From contig OW203736.1 in assembly GCA_934045075.1 (NCBI GenBank), positions 22,297,805-22,361,804 of the forward strand: a DNA stretch of 64,000 nucleotides, given 5' to 3'. A program made the position numbers and the translations under genes. The number at the start of each line of letters is the position of its first letter. Positions within the stretch are counted from its first letter, which is position 1. The notes beneath the pieces were generated by a model. That model did no database searches and had not been told where the DNA came from. It was given only the letters and a program-made list of their open reading frames with translations. Shown piece by piece: positions 30,386 to 40,018 of the stretch. This stretch comes from Yponomeuta sedellus (lineage: Eukaryota > Arthropoda > Insecta > Lepidoptera > Yponomeutidae).

Positions 30386-31414
30386 AATTGTACGACTAAC
30401 AACCCTGTCAATCAGTGTTTATTCGTTTATAAACATACCTACTTATTTCTCTACTTGATGTGTCCGTCTGAATGAACAAACAATTAAAATAATAATATCG
30501 GGAGTTTGTATAAAGAAATTGTTACTAGGCTTTACAAAAGTACCTACTTAAATTTTTAGCCTGTGAAGCCAAAAACTTGACATTGGCAGTATTAGTCGAT
30601 GCCGGCTCGTTGCCGTAATTTCCAAAAAAATCATTGAATTTACTTTTTTCTCTATTTTCTTAGCACGTTGAAACGTTACAATATCAAAAGCGCAATACAG
30701 AGAATAATTTTGAAGAAACTCGTGGAAAATATTGATACAAAATGCGAGGGCGGCGTCTCGACCAAGGCTAATCCTATCAACCCGGAGGGCATACGTTTGA
30801 GGAGATATTCCTCGCCGGGCTGCGAGATACCTGTGTGAAATTTATGAAATCCGCGCACCGCCGCCGCGCGGCAAACTAAATCAATTTGTGTAGCGCGAGG
30901 TCCCAAATTCGATTCCTCGGCGGGCCGATAGCTTCCTACACCTATCCGAGACGCGATTCGATAACATCGCGGGAGACATTTATTTTTCCTAGCTCACCCT
31001 CGGATTGAATCGGCCTGATTGCCGCCGATGATGGGCCGTGCATAATGATGCTTCGCTCCGGCAAAAGTCGCCCTCTGATGCGAATATTAAACGGAACAGT
31101 GACCGGATCGAATGTGCCGGGAATATTAAATGTCAGCGGAGAGATAGACCGACAAATGGAGGGCAATAACAATGAAAAAAACTTGAAGATGGCAGAGCAG
31201 AGAAAAGCACTCAAATGTTGTGTTGAACTTCGTGTGTGGCGCGCAGCCAAGGAAGTTGGATTCCCATCGGAATCTCTTGAGAACCCGCGCACACATACTG
31301 GCTCTTCGGCACCCCTTTGGCAGTCATCAATCTTCGTTATCGTTTGGTACACAAACAAATCAGGAACTCAACGTCTTTATAGCTTACGATTTATTCGTGA
31401 AATAGTTATGCACA
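30386..31414. other. GC-rich repeat-free island (30720-31300)
   Basis: 30720-31300 is GC-rich, CpG-containing and unrelated to any repeat here. A 154-codon frame from 31045 runs on into the T2 SINE, so it is not a real gene. It may be host regulatory DNA or an exon-bearing region. Confidence 0.35.
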
Positions 31415-31688
31415 GCGGCGGTAGCCCCGTGGGTAGAACAATGGACTCGGGAGCGAGAGACCAGGTTCGTTTCTTCGTGTGGGCATGTACCGATGACTTT
31501 GTTTTTTAAGTTATGCACATTTTTGTGAAGTTATAGTAGCAATACCACTCGCTAACTGTGAAAGAAAACATCGTGAGAAAGCCTGAGTGTCTGAGGTGTA
31601 CAAATACCTCAGCGCTTGAAATTGCCAATCCGCGGTGGGCACGCGTGGAAATTAAGCCCATATTCTCTCTCTGTGTAAAGGTCTGTGG
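31415..31688 (+). mobile_element. T2 SINE, full length
   Basis: Head GGCGGTAGCCCCGTGGGTAG, AACAATGGACTCGGGAGC; body GTTATAGTAGCAATACCACT, CGCTAACTGTGAAAG; 3' TATTCTCTCTCTGTG. It is the target of the T1 palindrome that follows. Confidence 0.75.
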
Positions 31689-31689
31689 T

Positions 31690-31912
31690 ATGATTAAAAG
31701 TTTAAAAACCCATTTAGAGGCTAAAAATTTCACCCATGCCGGGATTCGAACCCGCAACCTCTGGCTATCCGTACCAGGTACGGATAGCCAGAGGTTGCGG
31801 GTTCGAATCCCGGCATGGGTGAAATTTTTAGCCTCTAAATGGGTTTTTAAATTTGTTCCTTAGCACGGGTTAGTGCATTAAAAAAAAAAAAATAGTGTAA
31901 TGATTAAAAGTT
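31690..31912. mobile_element. palindromic T1 SINE dimer with 13-bp TSD
   Basis: ATGATTAAAAGTT repeats at 31690-31702 and 31900-31912. Inside, 31701-31775 and 31777-31851 are exact reverse complements around a single A at 31776. Both arms contain the T1 body (CCTCTAAATGGG) and B box (GGTTCGAATCC). The right arm continues into the T1 tail (AGCACGGGTTAGTGCATT). Confidence 0.85.
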
Positions 31913-32389
31913 ACATAAAAAAATATGCACGTAAGATTCATTTTCTTTACTGAAAAAAGGTGAACCCGAGCGTGTAGAAAGCATATCACGGATAAGTAAG
32001 ACTAATACACTGTCGTGTATTCTGCGTCCTTCTGCATTTATCTACATTGTGTGTGACAAATACTTATTAGGCAAGGAAGAATAGCAGGAAACATTTGTCT
32101 TCGTCTCCATCTCGGGGCCACGCCCAGTGCACGTCTCATTTAATTCGGATGCCTCCGTGATAAGGAGTTAAATGTTGGATCGTGTACACTCAGCTCCACT
32201 GAATGTTCCGGCGTCATGCTGCCCTGGTACATTTTAATTGATGGATAACCACTAGGGGTAATCCGACGTAAACAAAACAGGGGTCCTGGTGATTTATGTC
32301 TCGCCTCTAAGGGCTTTTTTTGACCGCGGATGTTACTGAGAAGATTTTGCTACTTTTTAGTTACTTGCGATGAATTTAACACACATATG
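31913..32389. other. unassigned sequence
   Basis: No gene or repeat recognised. Confidence 0.35.
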
Positions 32390-32526
32390 TGTAGATAGAT
32401 AGAGAACACTTTATTTCACATAAAAATGGAAATTACACAGATATTTCTTAACTTAAGAGTACAGACGGAGGCCTCATCACTAAAAGTGATAACTTCCAGA
32501 CAACCTTTGGATGGATTGGACATATA
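32390..32526 (-). mobile_element. LC-like LINE 3' end with GATA tail
   Basis: TAGATAGATAGAGAACACTT at the left (tail), then AAAATGGAAATTACACAG and ACTTCCAGACAACCTTTGG. The right end is the complement of the LC block CAAAGGTTGTCTGGAAGT. Confidence 0.55.
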
Positions 32527-33054
32527 ATTAGTTGAGGCTGTTTTTAGAGTTCCACGGACAACAAGGAACGTGGCCCGACGTTTTTTTTTATTTTAGTTTA
32601 AGTAACTATGTCACTCGCACATTTTTAATTATTAGAGAAGAATGAGTGCACTTTTATTATACGTGGCCTAAGCCAGTACTGAAAAATTAAAACGGGGATG
32701 TTTTAGTTATCTTTTTGGTGCCCTATACTTAGTTTCGACAAAAAATCGGGCGCTCTCACGCCATGTTTCTTTACCAAACTGTGTAAAAAATATGGAACTA
32801 AAACTTGGAAGTTTTATTTCCAGTGTAGCCTCAAATCACAATTAATAAAAGTATATACGTACCTTTAAAATCGTTAAAAATCTTAGCAAGAAATGGACAT
32901 CAAAGCAAAGGGCAGGGGACACTCTCCATATCATCATTCTTCGTAATGGTAAACTTATTGTTATGTACCCGCAGATATAGGTTCGCGTAGTGTAGGATCC
33001 ACAGCCTTGATAAATTATGTAAATGTTTGATGGAAATAAACGTTTTCTTACTTT
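32527..33054. other. unassigned sequence
   Basis: No supported feature. Confidence 0.35.
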
Positions 33055-33057
33055 TAT

Positions 33058-33116
33058 GATAATCAGCCGGTGTCAGTCCACTGCTGGACATAAGCCTTTC
33101 GAAAGACACGCCACTG
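33058..33116 (-). mobile_element. RTE-type LINE 3' end (R)
   Basis: CAGTCCACTGCTGGACATAA, GCCTTTCGAAAGACACGCC: minus-strand end of an RTE ORF, encoding a KAYVQQWTD-like terminus. Confidence 0.55.
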
Positions 33117-33440
33117 AGACCGAAATACGGCCCTTCTTTTCCAGCGACTCTAACTTTAATATCGACAAATTATCAATAATTTACTTAAGCAAATCGCTTG
33201 TTATGAGTTCAGTCCCTTTCTCGTACCTCAATAACCAGTACACGTGGGCAGGGCACGTGTGACGCACGTCGAACGCCAGGGGTCGCATCTAATACGGACG
33301 CCCCCGCTCAGATCTATATTCGGATGTTCAGATTGGAAAATACCAATTTACGTGGAAGATGAAAATCTATTTGTTTACCTTTTTGGGATAGTAGTGTCTT
33401 TATTAAATTTTAGCATAGAATTGAGTTTTTCGCAAAAAAG
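33117..33440. other. unassigned sequence
   Basis: No supported feature apart from the start of a frame that runs into LD. Confidence 0.3.
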
Positions 33441-33594
33441 TAAAAATATAAAGATAAAAAGTACCCGGATCCGGCGTGCGTGCATGCAACGACTTATGAA
33501 CGTTGATGAAGCGAAGGTGATCTGTCAGGATCGTGGCAAGTGGCAGTCCCTGGTCTCTGCCTACCCCTCTGGGATACAGGCGTGAGGTTATGTG
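33441..33594 (+). mobile_element. LD LINE 3' end
   Basis: Frame reads RRACMQRLMNVDEAKVICQ, DRGKWQSLVSAYPSG and a stop: the C-terminus of a non-LTR retrotransposon ORF. It is followed at once by the ATGT array. 5'-truncated. Confidence 0.7.
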
Positions 33595-33752
33595 TGTATG
33601 TATGTATGTATGTATGTATGTATGTATGTATGTATGTATGTATGTATGTATGTATGTATGTATGTATGTATGTATGTATGTATGTATGTATGTATGTATG
33701 TATGTATGTATGTATGTATGTATGTATGTATGTATGTATGTATGTATGTATG
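33595..33752. repeat. ATGT microsatellite, about 39 units
   Basis: Uninterrupted ATGT starting directly at the end of the LD LINE (GCGTGAGGTTATGTGTG). Confidence 0.97.
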
Positions 33753-34330
33753 AGTTTTTCGCACTCATTTTTGCCACTAGAGGGCGTTGTGCATTTATAA
33801 CTCGCAGTGTGCATGTATTTGCACCGTACGAGAAGCCAAAATCATTGTTCGTAAATGGCTGTTAACACTTTCGTATGCGGAAACCGAAGCTTTCCTAAAA
33901 ATACACTCGTAATGCCAGGGTTACGCATACACACACATACGTACACACAACACACACACATACGTACACACAACACACACACACACATACGCACACACAA
34001 CACGCACACACATACGTACACACAACACACACACACACGTTCATTTATTTTATTTGATTTATGTAACAAAACTTAAAATGTCTATTTTGCCTTTTTAATG
34101 AAAAACTTTCATTTGTAAATTAGTCTACGATGCAGCGACCTTTGTCAATCGATAATACGTACACTGTACACAATCGTAACCTAGGCCGCCACGATTCAGG
34201 CTCGACCTTGTGTGGTGGTCACTAGAAAACTCTTAGTTATAAGGTACTACAGATAATTCATAAGTTTCCATAGAATTTGTACCGTGTTTTTGTGAATAAA
34301 AAGATTATTATTATTATTATTATTTCAGCT
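33753..34330. other. unassigned, with CA-rich minisatellite at 33925-34040
   Basis: 33925-34040 holds four to five diverged copies of a roughly 28-bp unit built on ACACACATACGTACACACAA. A short ATT run lies at 34305-34324. The rest is unique. Confidence 0.6.
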
Positions 34331-34333
34331 TTA

Positions 34334-34955
34334 GGGTTGGACCTCATCTGGCAGCACGGAATCGCCTTTGTTCCGCCTGTGCTACCACGTGCTGCAGTAT
34401 GCTGCCGCATGCGAACGCGCGCTGTCGCATTTTGCAGACAAAAAAGGCGATCGCACGCGTCAGCATGCTGCAGCATGGGGTGGCATACTGCCGCGTTCTT
34501 TCATGATTCATTCATGATTGCATTCTCTTTACGGTGTTGGTAACTGTATTCCGCCGACTCCATGTCATAGAGACAAGGATATTTCTGCACTAAAACTATC
34601 AAATTTTCGTCAGTCATTGTTATTTCCATCCGTACGGCATGAATGAACAGGCTGCACTGAGCTGACGAGCGGCCGAGTGCGCCATTGTACGATAGAGTGA
34701 GACAGCATGCGATAGCAAGTGATCGGTGGTGAAAGGATGCGTTGATGCGTTAGCATGCTATCGCGCGCTTCAGCGTTCCGGAGTCTCCCTGCCGACCACT
34801 GCATTTTGTCCGTGATGCCGATCGCCTCGAGGATTCCGCCGCGTGCTATCGCATTATGCTTTCCGTCTCGGTCTAGCAAATGGCAGTTCTAAACGACAGA
34901 AAGAGAAAGGGCGACGGAAAAAGGCGATTCCGTGCTGCCAGATGTGGTTCAACCC
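34334..34955. mobile_element. Harbinger-like non-autonomous transposon, 622 bp
   Basis: The right terminus, complemented, starts GGGTTGAACCACATCTGGC and matches the left GGGTTGGACCTCATCTGGC. Both continue with AGCACGGAATCGCCTTT. TTA is repeated at 34331-34333 and 34956-34958. The interior is rich in GCATGC/TGCTGC and its frames (88 and 89 codons) look non-coding. Confidence 0.8.
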
Positions 34956-35102
34956 TTAGACCTTGTGATTATGTCTCAGGTTATTTCAATGGCCGAATAC
35001 TGTATTCTATAGTGATAGTTCCTTACCACCTAGGCCGATTTTACCGTTTTTTACTTTTTTAGAAAACCGGTAGTCAATATCTGTTTACGGGATACATGTT
35101 AG
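34956..35102. other. unassigned sequence
   Basis: Short spacer, no feature. Confidence 0.3.
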
Positions 35103-35111
35103 TTAGTTAGA

Positions 35112-35193
35112 AGACAGGGCGCTATGGCGCTCGTTAGGGGAGGGCTATGTCCAGTAGTGGACTACATAATATAGCCTGAAGAAGAAGAAGAAC
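35112..35193 (+). mobile_element. RTE-type LINE 3' end with 9-bp TSD
   Basis: GGGCGCTATGGCGCTCGTTA, TATGTCCAGTAGTGGACTAC, GCCTGAAGAAGAAGAAG. TTAGTTAGA flanks it at 35103-35111 and 35194-35202. The flanks (TTAGTTAGACCTAAGATTTT) are the 3' end of a T2 SINE, so it landed in a T2 tail. Confidence 0.7.
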
Positions 35194-35220
35194 TTAGTTA
35201 GACCTAAGATTTTCCGCACT

Positions 35221-35290
35221 TAGATAGAAAACACTTTATTGCACAAATGAGAAAATACTCAAACTCTTCAATTTACAATTGCATTTATGC
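35221..35290 (-). mobile_element. LINE 3' end with GATA-type tail
   Basis: TAGATAGAAAACACTTTATT followed by GCACAAATGAG: same tail type as 32390, truncated. Confidence 0.4.
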
Positions 35291-35924
35291 AACGACATTA
35301 TGGATACAACTTTACCGCGATAAAGAATGGTTGGTCCGCGACACCTAGAGTTAAAATTAAGTTTCTGTTAAGTGCGGATTTTGAATGTTTATATCTTTAT
35401 CGACCTGTTTTACTTTATGATCCGTGCATTTCTGAAGTCTAAATTAGATCGGTCTATCCACCGATAACTCTGTGATTCAACCCGTTATTCAAGCAATCTG
35501 TAGAGCCATTACCCCAAATCACTCGGTGTATGCCAAACAAGATTAAATTAATGTAACTATTGTACATGAGTCGGTCCGCGGCCAGGTACCAGGATAACAT
35601 GAGAATTATGGTAACGCATTGTATGCTAATGGCCTGCCAGCGGCCCTAAACAAACCAGCGTAGTGCCATGGACATACAAGATATTGTTCCACTTTGTTGT
35701 CAGACAGAAGTCCTATTACACGGTCGAACATGAGTAAAAATTGTAAATGAGTCTGTCTTTGTCAGTTATGTCGTGATTGACAAGGACATACAGATAGATA
35801 GGCCATCGCGTTGACCCAAGTCTTGAGAGAGCTAGACAGTAAGAGAAAGGAAGGAAGAGGGAAAGAGTCAGATGTCGCTCACTCAGGATCTCGTCTCTTC
35901 TCTTTCTCTCACGTAGTCTAATTT
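35291..35924. other. unassigned sequence
   Basis: No gene recognised. Purine-rich 35830-35870 and pyrimidine-rich 35890-35915 blocks are partly complementary. Confidence 0.3.
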
Positions 35925-36735
35925 TGGGTATCCTGCCTTTTCGCAGAAAATTGTTACGCTGATTATCACTTGCCAACCAACGTTTCACCTATTTTTCACT
36001 TTGACAACAAACGATTTACAAATTTTTGTATGGCAACGTTTCATTTGGTAGGATTATTGTTAAGCTGATTATTATAATGACACAAAACGTTTTGGGTATT
36101 TATTATTTTTCAAGTCTTTTACTAGGCCAAACAACTATTAGATGAATAACGTTTCGTCTGTGTACCAGTTCCCTTTTCGTAAATTGATATAATATTTAAA
36201 AAAAAACAATTTTTACATGCATTTTTTATTTAAGAATCTCAAATATAACCTTAAACCTTTAAATTGGCAGCAATGCACATTAATAGTTTTTCCGCTGAGT
36301 ATGTAGATTTGTGTTCAAGAATTCTGTTGATTCTTTCTTCTTTGTCCAAGTATTTGTTTTCTTTGGTTCTGGTGGGGCACCGCTTAATATTTTTTCTATT
36401 TCCCCCTCGTTGGCAATGGTTTCATTCATTAATTGTTTTATCAATTCATAAACACCTCGGTGACTTTTATCTATAATGTTGTTTAATTTGTTATGCCAGG
36501 CAACGGCCGAGTTCTGTGTTCGTGGTATATTCATTTTGTTTGTTCCATGGCAGCTCCAAAAACTGTTGGCAAACAGTTGGCAACTGCGAGGTTGGGAAAT
36601 AAAAAAAATATATAAGAAAAGTTGGCAAATGATTATTCCGCAAAATAATATTCTTCGAAACGTTAGTTACCAAATGAAAATCGGCCAAAAATTTTTCTGC
36701 AAAAAGGCAGAGAACCCTAATTTTGACTTTAAACG
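35925..36735 (-). mobile_element. MULE (Mutator-like) DNA transposon, internally deleted
   Basis: Diverged inverted ends of 60-80 bp: left ATCCTGCCTTTTCGCAGAAA with AACGTTTCA, right (complemented) TCTCTGCCTTTTTGCAGAAA with AACGTTTCG. Between them lies a minus-strand frame resembling the C-terminus of MULE transposases. No clear 8-10-bp duplication, so it is old or recombined. Confidence 0.55.
36280..36534 (-). pseudogene. MULE transposase C-terminal fragment
   Basis: 84-codon frame with TQNSAVAWHNKLNNIIDKSH, then YELIKQLMNETIANEGEIEK and a basic, proline-rich end. The (N/S)AVxxWH...N pattern followed by a helical QLxxE..A...I segment matches the C-terminal end of MULE/FLYWCH-associated transposases, by recollection of the family. 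Similar residues (GTNKM) continue slightly upstream, but the DDE catalytic core is gone. It lies inside inverted repeats, which supports the call. Confidence 0.5.
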
Positions 36736-36845
36736 TCTTTCAGATCGGTAGAGCGTCAAATGCTCAAACCGCATGCAATGAAAACATGTCGCCTCTGCGA
36801 GCACTGTATGTCCCTACGTGTCTTGGTAATCCATTTACGTATACG

Positions 36846-37026
36846 TCTCGTCGGTCTAGTAGTTAAGGCGCTTGAGTACAACATAGGTCGTGGGATTGAT
36901 TCCCACTGGGAGCCGCCGTACATTTTTACAAGTGGCCTCAGTAAGGGTGTAATTTTATGTTTACCATATTACAGGGTATCAGAGTTTGGAACCAGGTCAA
37001 GAGTTGTTTGCTTTGTTGCTAACAGA
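36846..37026 (+). mobile_element. T3 SINE
   Basis: Head CGTCGGTCTAGTAGTTAAGG with B-box-like GGGATTGATTCCC; body GGGAGCCGCCGTACATTTTT, CCTCAGTAAGGGTGTAA and tail block GGTATCAGAGTTTGGAACCA. Same order as 40963 and 46855. Confidence 0.6.
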
Positions 37027-37979
37027 GCTCTCTCATAATTTCTTAACTGTTCGTTATCTATCTCCGTCTCTTTCTTCTTTGTGGATAAAAAGAAAGAAAG
37101 GAAAAGAGACAGATCCGTAGTTTAAGAAATATACAGGTAAATAGCCCAGGACAAAAGGAGACAGCCAAAATCGTTTAATTTTATTTTTATTTTGTACTTA
37201 TATGTAAGTGTGCAAGAATGTACGTGTGTCAAATAGAGTTGGTAAGTTTTGCTAAGATCAAACAAATATACAACACCTTATACAAATCCGGCAATATTTG
37301 AAAGCGTGATGAAACAATCATTATTCGAGTTATCCAGCCCGCTATAAAAGAAGACAGCCAAAAACTGTAAGCCATGCTGAGTACAGAAACAGAGACAAAC
37401 GCACATAGCCCGATACGAGTCCGCTGATATTTTTAAGGGTTGTGGAAAATTAATAATCGCTGTAGTCACCCAGCCCGCAATAATAATAACAATTAGCGAG
37501 TCGACACGGCCGTGTCACGCCGCGTCAACACAGCCGCGCTGCCGCGGGCGGAATCAAATTATTGCCGACGCAAATAATCGCCGCCGGCTGCCGCGTTGTG
37601 TGTGTAGCCGATTATTGTTTATCATATCACCAGCGACGTCTGTGTTCCTAGTACTTATGCGTATGTTTAGGGAGTTGGGGAGGATATTGCACGGATATCG
37701 TGGTGACTTACTCCTGTAATTACTATACTCTCTGAAACTGAAATTCAAACAAAGCAATTAATTGTACATAAATTGGACTACTCCTAGTAGGCAAAAGTTT
37801 AATGATTATCTCAAAACAAAATCTAGAAAATGACACCGTTAATTTTTATAAAAAAAATAAAATACATGTAAACGAAAATTTCAAACATATTTCTTTGTTA
37901 TCGATATAATTATACTAATGAAGTTCCAATGGTTTTCCAATTTGGCGCCATTTCAATTACAATTAGCACACGAAACCGG
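37027..37979. other. unassigned; GC-rich island at 37495-37620
   Basis: 37495-37620 is GC-rich with repeated CCGCG and ATTATTG/AATAATCG motifs and is unique. The rest is AT-rich with no recognised features. Confidence 0.35.
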
Positions 37980-38112
37980 ATTGCATGCAACGACTTATAA
38001 TTGAACGGTGATGAAGCGACAGTGATCTTGATCTGTCAGGATCGTGGCAAGTGGCAGTCCCTGGTCTCTGCCTACTCCGCTGGGATACAGACGTGACGCC
38101 ATGTTATGTTCA
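37980..38112 (+). mobile_element. LD LINE 3' end
   Basis: TGCATGCAACGACTTATAAT, GATCTGTCAGGATCGTGGC and TGGGATACAGACGTGACGCC followed by ATGTTATGTT. It keeps only a minimal tail, unlike the long arrays at 11543 and 33595. Confidence 0.7.
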
Positions 38113-38171
38113 ATTAATTACACATTGTATAATAACGATAATAGGACTTGGATGTTTACATGTTTGTGATA

Positions 38172-38279
38172 TGGCTTAATTAAAACTGTTTTTATACGGA
38201 TTTATGCTCGTTTATTACATTTTTACAATTTTCCAACGTTTCGGCACTTTTTCAGGTGCCGTGGTCCCGGATGACTGAG
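38172..38279 (-). repeat. PLE terminal repeat (pLTR), family 1
   Basis: On the minus strand: CGGGACCACGGCACCTGAA, AAAGTGCCGAAACGTTGG, then ATGTAATAAACGAGCATAAA and CGTATAAAAACAGTTTTAAT. The GGCAC/GTGCC arms could pair. It sits at the 3' end of the PLE. Confidence 0.75.
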
Positions 38280-38530
38280 GTGACAGGTGTCTTTTAGAAA
38301 TCATTAACGGTTAGTTTACTACCCTCGGCAAAAATTACAAAAGTTAATTATGAAGTTACGTTCCAAAATAGACAAACCAATTATTTTTTTATATAAAGTC
38401 AACAATATTGATTATTAGTAATTGAAGTTAAAATTAAATTTATAAACTAATTACTTTATATGAACTTAAAGATACCGATTATTAATTGAAGTTAAATTGA
38501 TTTTTTATTATTTATTCTACAGTCACACTT

Positions 38531-39172
38531 CTAGCAAGGGGGTCTCATGCACTTAAGCACTGGTTCCCATGCTACCGGTATGTTCCAACCACGATCTCTA
38601 TTAAAATTTGGATGCCGGCGGATCTCTATTGCCTCGCGTATCATTCTAGGGAAGAAACGGTCTTCTCGGGCTAGAACTTTAACTTTATCGAAATGTATAA
38701 AGTGGTTGGTACCGCTAAGTGTATGCTCGCTGACTGCAGATCTACCAGAGCGCTTATGTTTCACATCAGCGATATGTTCCTTCACCCGCTCAGCTATGGT
38801 ACGCTTCGTTTGACCAATGTACGAGGAACCACATTCACAGTCAAGCTTGTATACTCCTGCCTCTTGTAAGGGAATCCTGTGCTTGACACTTCGCATGAAT
38901 TGGTGTATCTTTCTTGGCGGCTGGTAGATGGTTCTGATTGAGGCGCGTTTCAAAATACTCCCAATTTTGTCAGTCACTCCTCTCACGAAAGGCAGGTAGG
39001 CTGGAACTCGCTCGACTGTGTCCGGTTTGACACGTCCTCCGCGACGGACACGCGGAACTTGCAGCTTGTTTGCACGAAGTACTCGTTTGACATGCTGGAG
39101 TTCCGCAGGTAGATGGTCCTTGTCGCAGATTCGGTGTGCCCTCTGTAACAGAGATTTTCCAACGGTAGACAA
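38531..39172 (-). CDS. PLE RT-endonuclease, C-terminal fragment with GIY-YIG
   Basis: 213 codons, partial. Residues 1-40 (LLQRAHRICDKDHLPAELQH...) match the linker after the reverse transcriptase; 41-100 is a basic linker; 101-200 is a GIY-YIG endonuclease. Visible key residues: GVY (106-108), SSYIGQTKRT with YIG at 118-120, RVKEH (129-133), E180/E183 in the MIREAIEI helix and N191 in NFNRDRGW. CEC (112-114) plus histidines fit the Cys/His motif of Penelope endonucleases. In the family this domain nicks DNA for target-primed reverse transcription. The first codon is TTG just after a TAG; there is no true start and the RT domain is missing, so the element is dead, though this domain is uninterrupted. 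A bacterial-type homing endonuclease is an unlikely alternative. Confidence 0.85.
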   Translation of the reverse strand: MSTVGKSLLQRAHRICDKDHLPAELQHVKRVLRANKLQVPRVRRGGRVKPDTVERVPAYLPFVRGVTDKIGSILKRASIRTIYQPPRKIHQFMRSVKHRIPLQEAGVYKLDCECGSSYIGQTKRTIAERVKEHIADVKHKRSGRSAVSEHTLSGTNHFIHFDKVKVLAREDRFFPRMIREAIEIRRHPNFNRDRGWNIPVAWEPVLKCMRPPC

Positions 39173-39180
39173 CTGATATG

Positions 39181-39265
39181 GCTGTTTCTACATAGTTCCC
39201 TCGTCACAGGGTATCTTAGTGTGGGGCCAGAAGCAATGTCTGTGCCTGTATGTTGATGGATAATT
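39181..39265 (+). mobile_element. T4 SINE tail
   Basis: CGTCACAGGGTATCTTAGTG, TGGGGCCAGAAGCAATGTC: the T4 3' block in plus orientation. It abuts the PLE truncation point. Confidence 0.5.
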
Positions 39266-39639
39266 GGTTCATTTGGGCAAAATCGGCATATCTTATATGA
39301 GTTACACGTGCCGCTTAGCACAACACGAACCTTCTCTCAGTGACAGAAATATAAAAAGATGATGATTTAGAAAACAAATCACAAAGTATCTATCTAGCAG
39401 TACTTACTTAAAATGCAATGTATCTAGTTCAAAACAAGGTTAGGTCGCGATTAGTCTAATCTCGATTTTTTTATTAGATAAAATGTAATTACCTTAATTC
39501 CCGACCTTTCGCCATATAAGCAACTATATACGAGTATTAGCATCGCGAATCATAAAAAAATAATATTGTTAAGACTCTACTAACATTCCGGGAACCTTGA
39601 TATAATGGCCTCATAAGTTTCCAAACCAGCCTACTCGCT
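39266..39639. other. unassigned sequence with a pLTR-2 scrap
   Basis: 39468-39530 has TTATTAGATAAAATGTAATT, ACCTTAATTCCCGACC: a decayed family 2 pLTR. The rest is unassigned. Confidence 0.35.
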
Positions 39640-40018
39640 AACTGAGAAGGAAAACATCGTGAGGAAAGCTGAGTGTCTGACGTGTCGACATGCCTCAGCG
39701 CCTGAAATTGCTAATCCGCGGTGGACGCTCGTAGTGATTAAACATAACATAACATTTACATAAAAGCAGATACATTGCCTCTGGCCCCACTCTAGGATAC
39801 CCTGTGTCGTGGGAACCAGAAACAACGACATCACAAACATGTAAACATCCAAGACCTGGGGGTTTTTTTGTCTGTCCCCAGCCGGCGACGAACCCGGGAC
39901 CCCTAGCATGGTAAGCAGATGTGCTACCGCTGCGCCACAGAGGCCGTCCATACCCGTACTCTCTTTCCGAGAGAATACACAGTGCTCCACAGTGGGACGT
40001 AATATAGGCTGCATTATA
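39640..40018 (+). mobile_element. T2 SINE split by a T4 SINE
   Basis: The T2 body (CGCTAACTGAGAAGGAAAAC, GAGGAAAGCTGAGTGTCTG, CCTCAGCGCCTG) stops after GTGATTAA near 39740. It resumes at about 39950 with CATACCCGTACTCTCTTTCC and ends CAGTGGGACGT. Confidence 0.65.
39750..39945 (-). mobile_element. T4 SINE, full length, nested in T2
   Basis: Minus strand. Head at the right (B-box complement CGAACCCGGGACC; GCTACCGCTGCGCC), tail at the left (CCACTCTAGGATACCCTGTG, AACGACATCACAAACATG). An internal T run separates head and tail blocks. Confidence 0.65.

Larger units (their letters stand above)
38172..39190 (-). mobile_element. Penelope-like element (PLE), 5'-truncated
   Basis: Minus strand: ORF fragment 39172-38531, 3' UTR 38530-38280 and a terminal repeat (pLTR) 38279-38172. 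The pLTR carries GGCACCTGAAAAAGTGCCG, AAACGTTGG and ATAAACGAGCATAAATCCG and recurs at 58339-58539 and 61324-61400. Confidence 0.8.

Noticed and set aside
31045..31509. 154-codon frame
   Set aside because: Its last third lies in the T2 SINE; the first part has no recognisable domain.
33925..34040. CRISPR-like array of short spaced repeats
   Set aside because: Imperfect CA-rich minisatellite with no unique spacers, in an animal genome.
35830..35915. Terminator-like hairpin from GAGAGAAAGG and CTCTTTCTCTC blocks
   Set aside because: Low-complexity purine/pyrimidine runs; no gene ends nearby.
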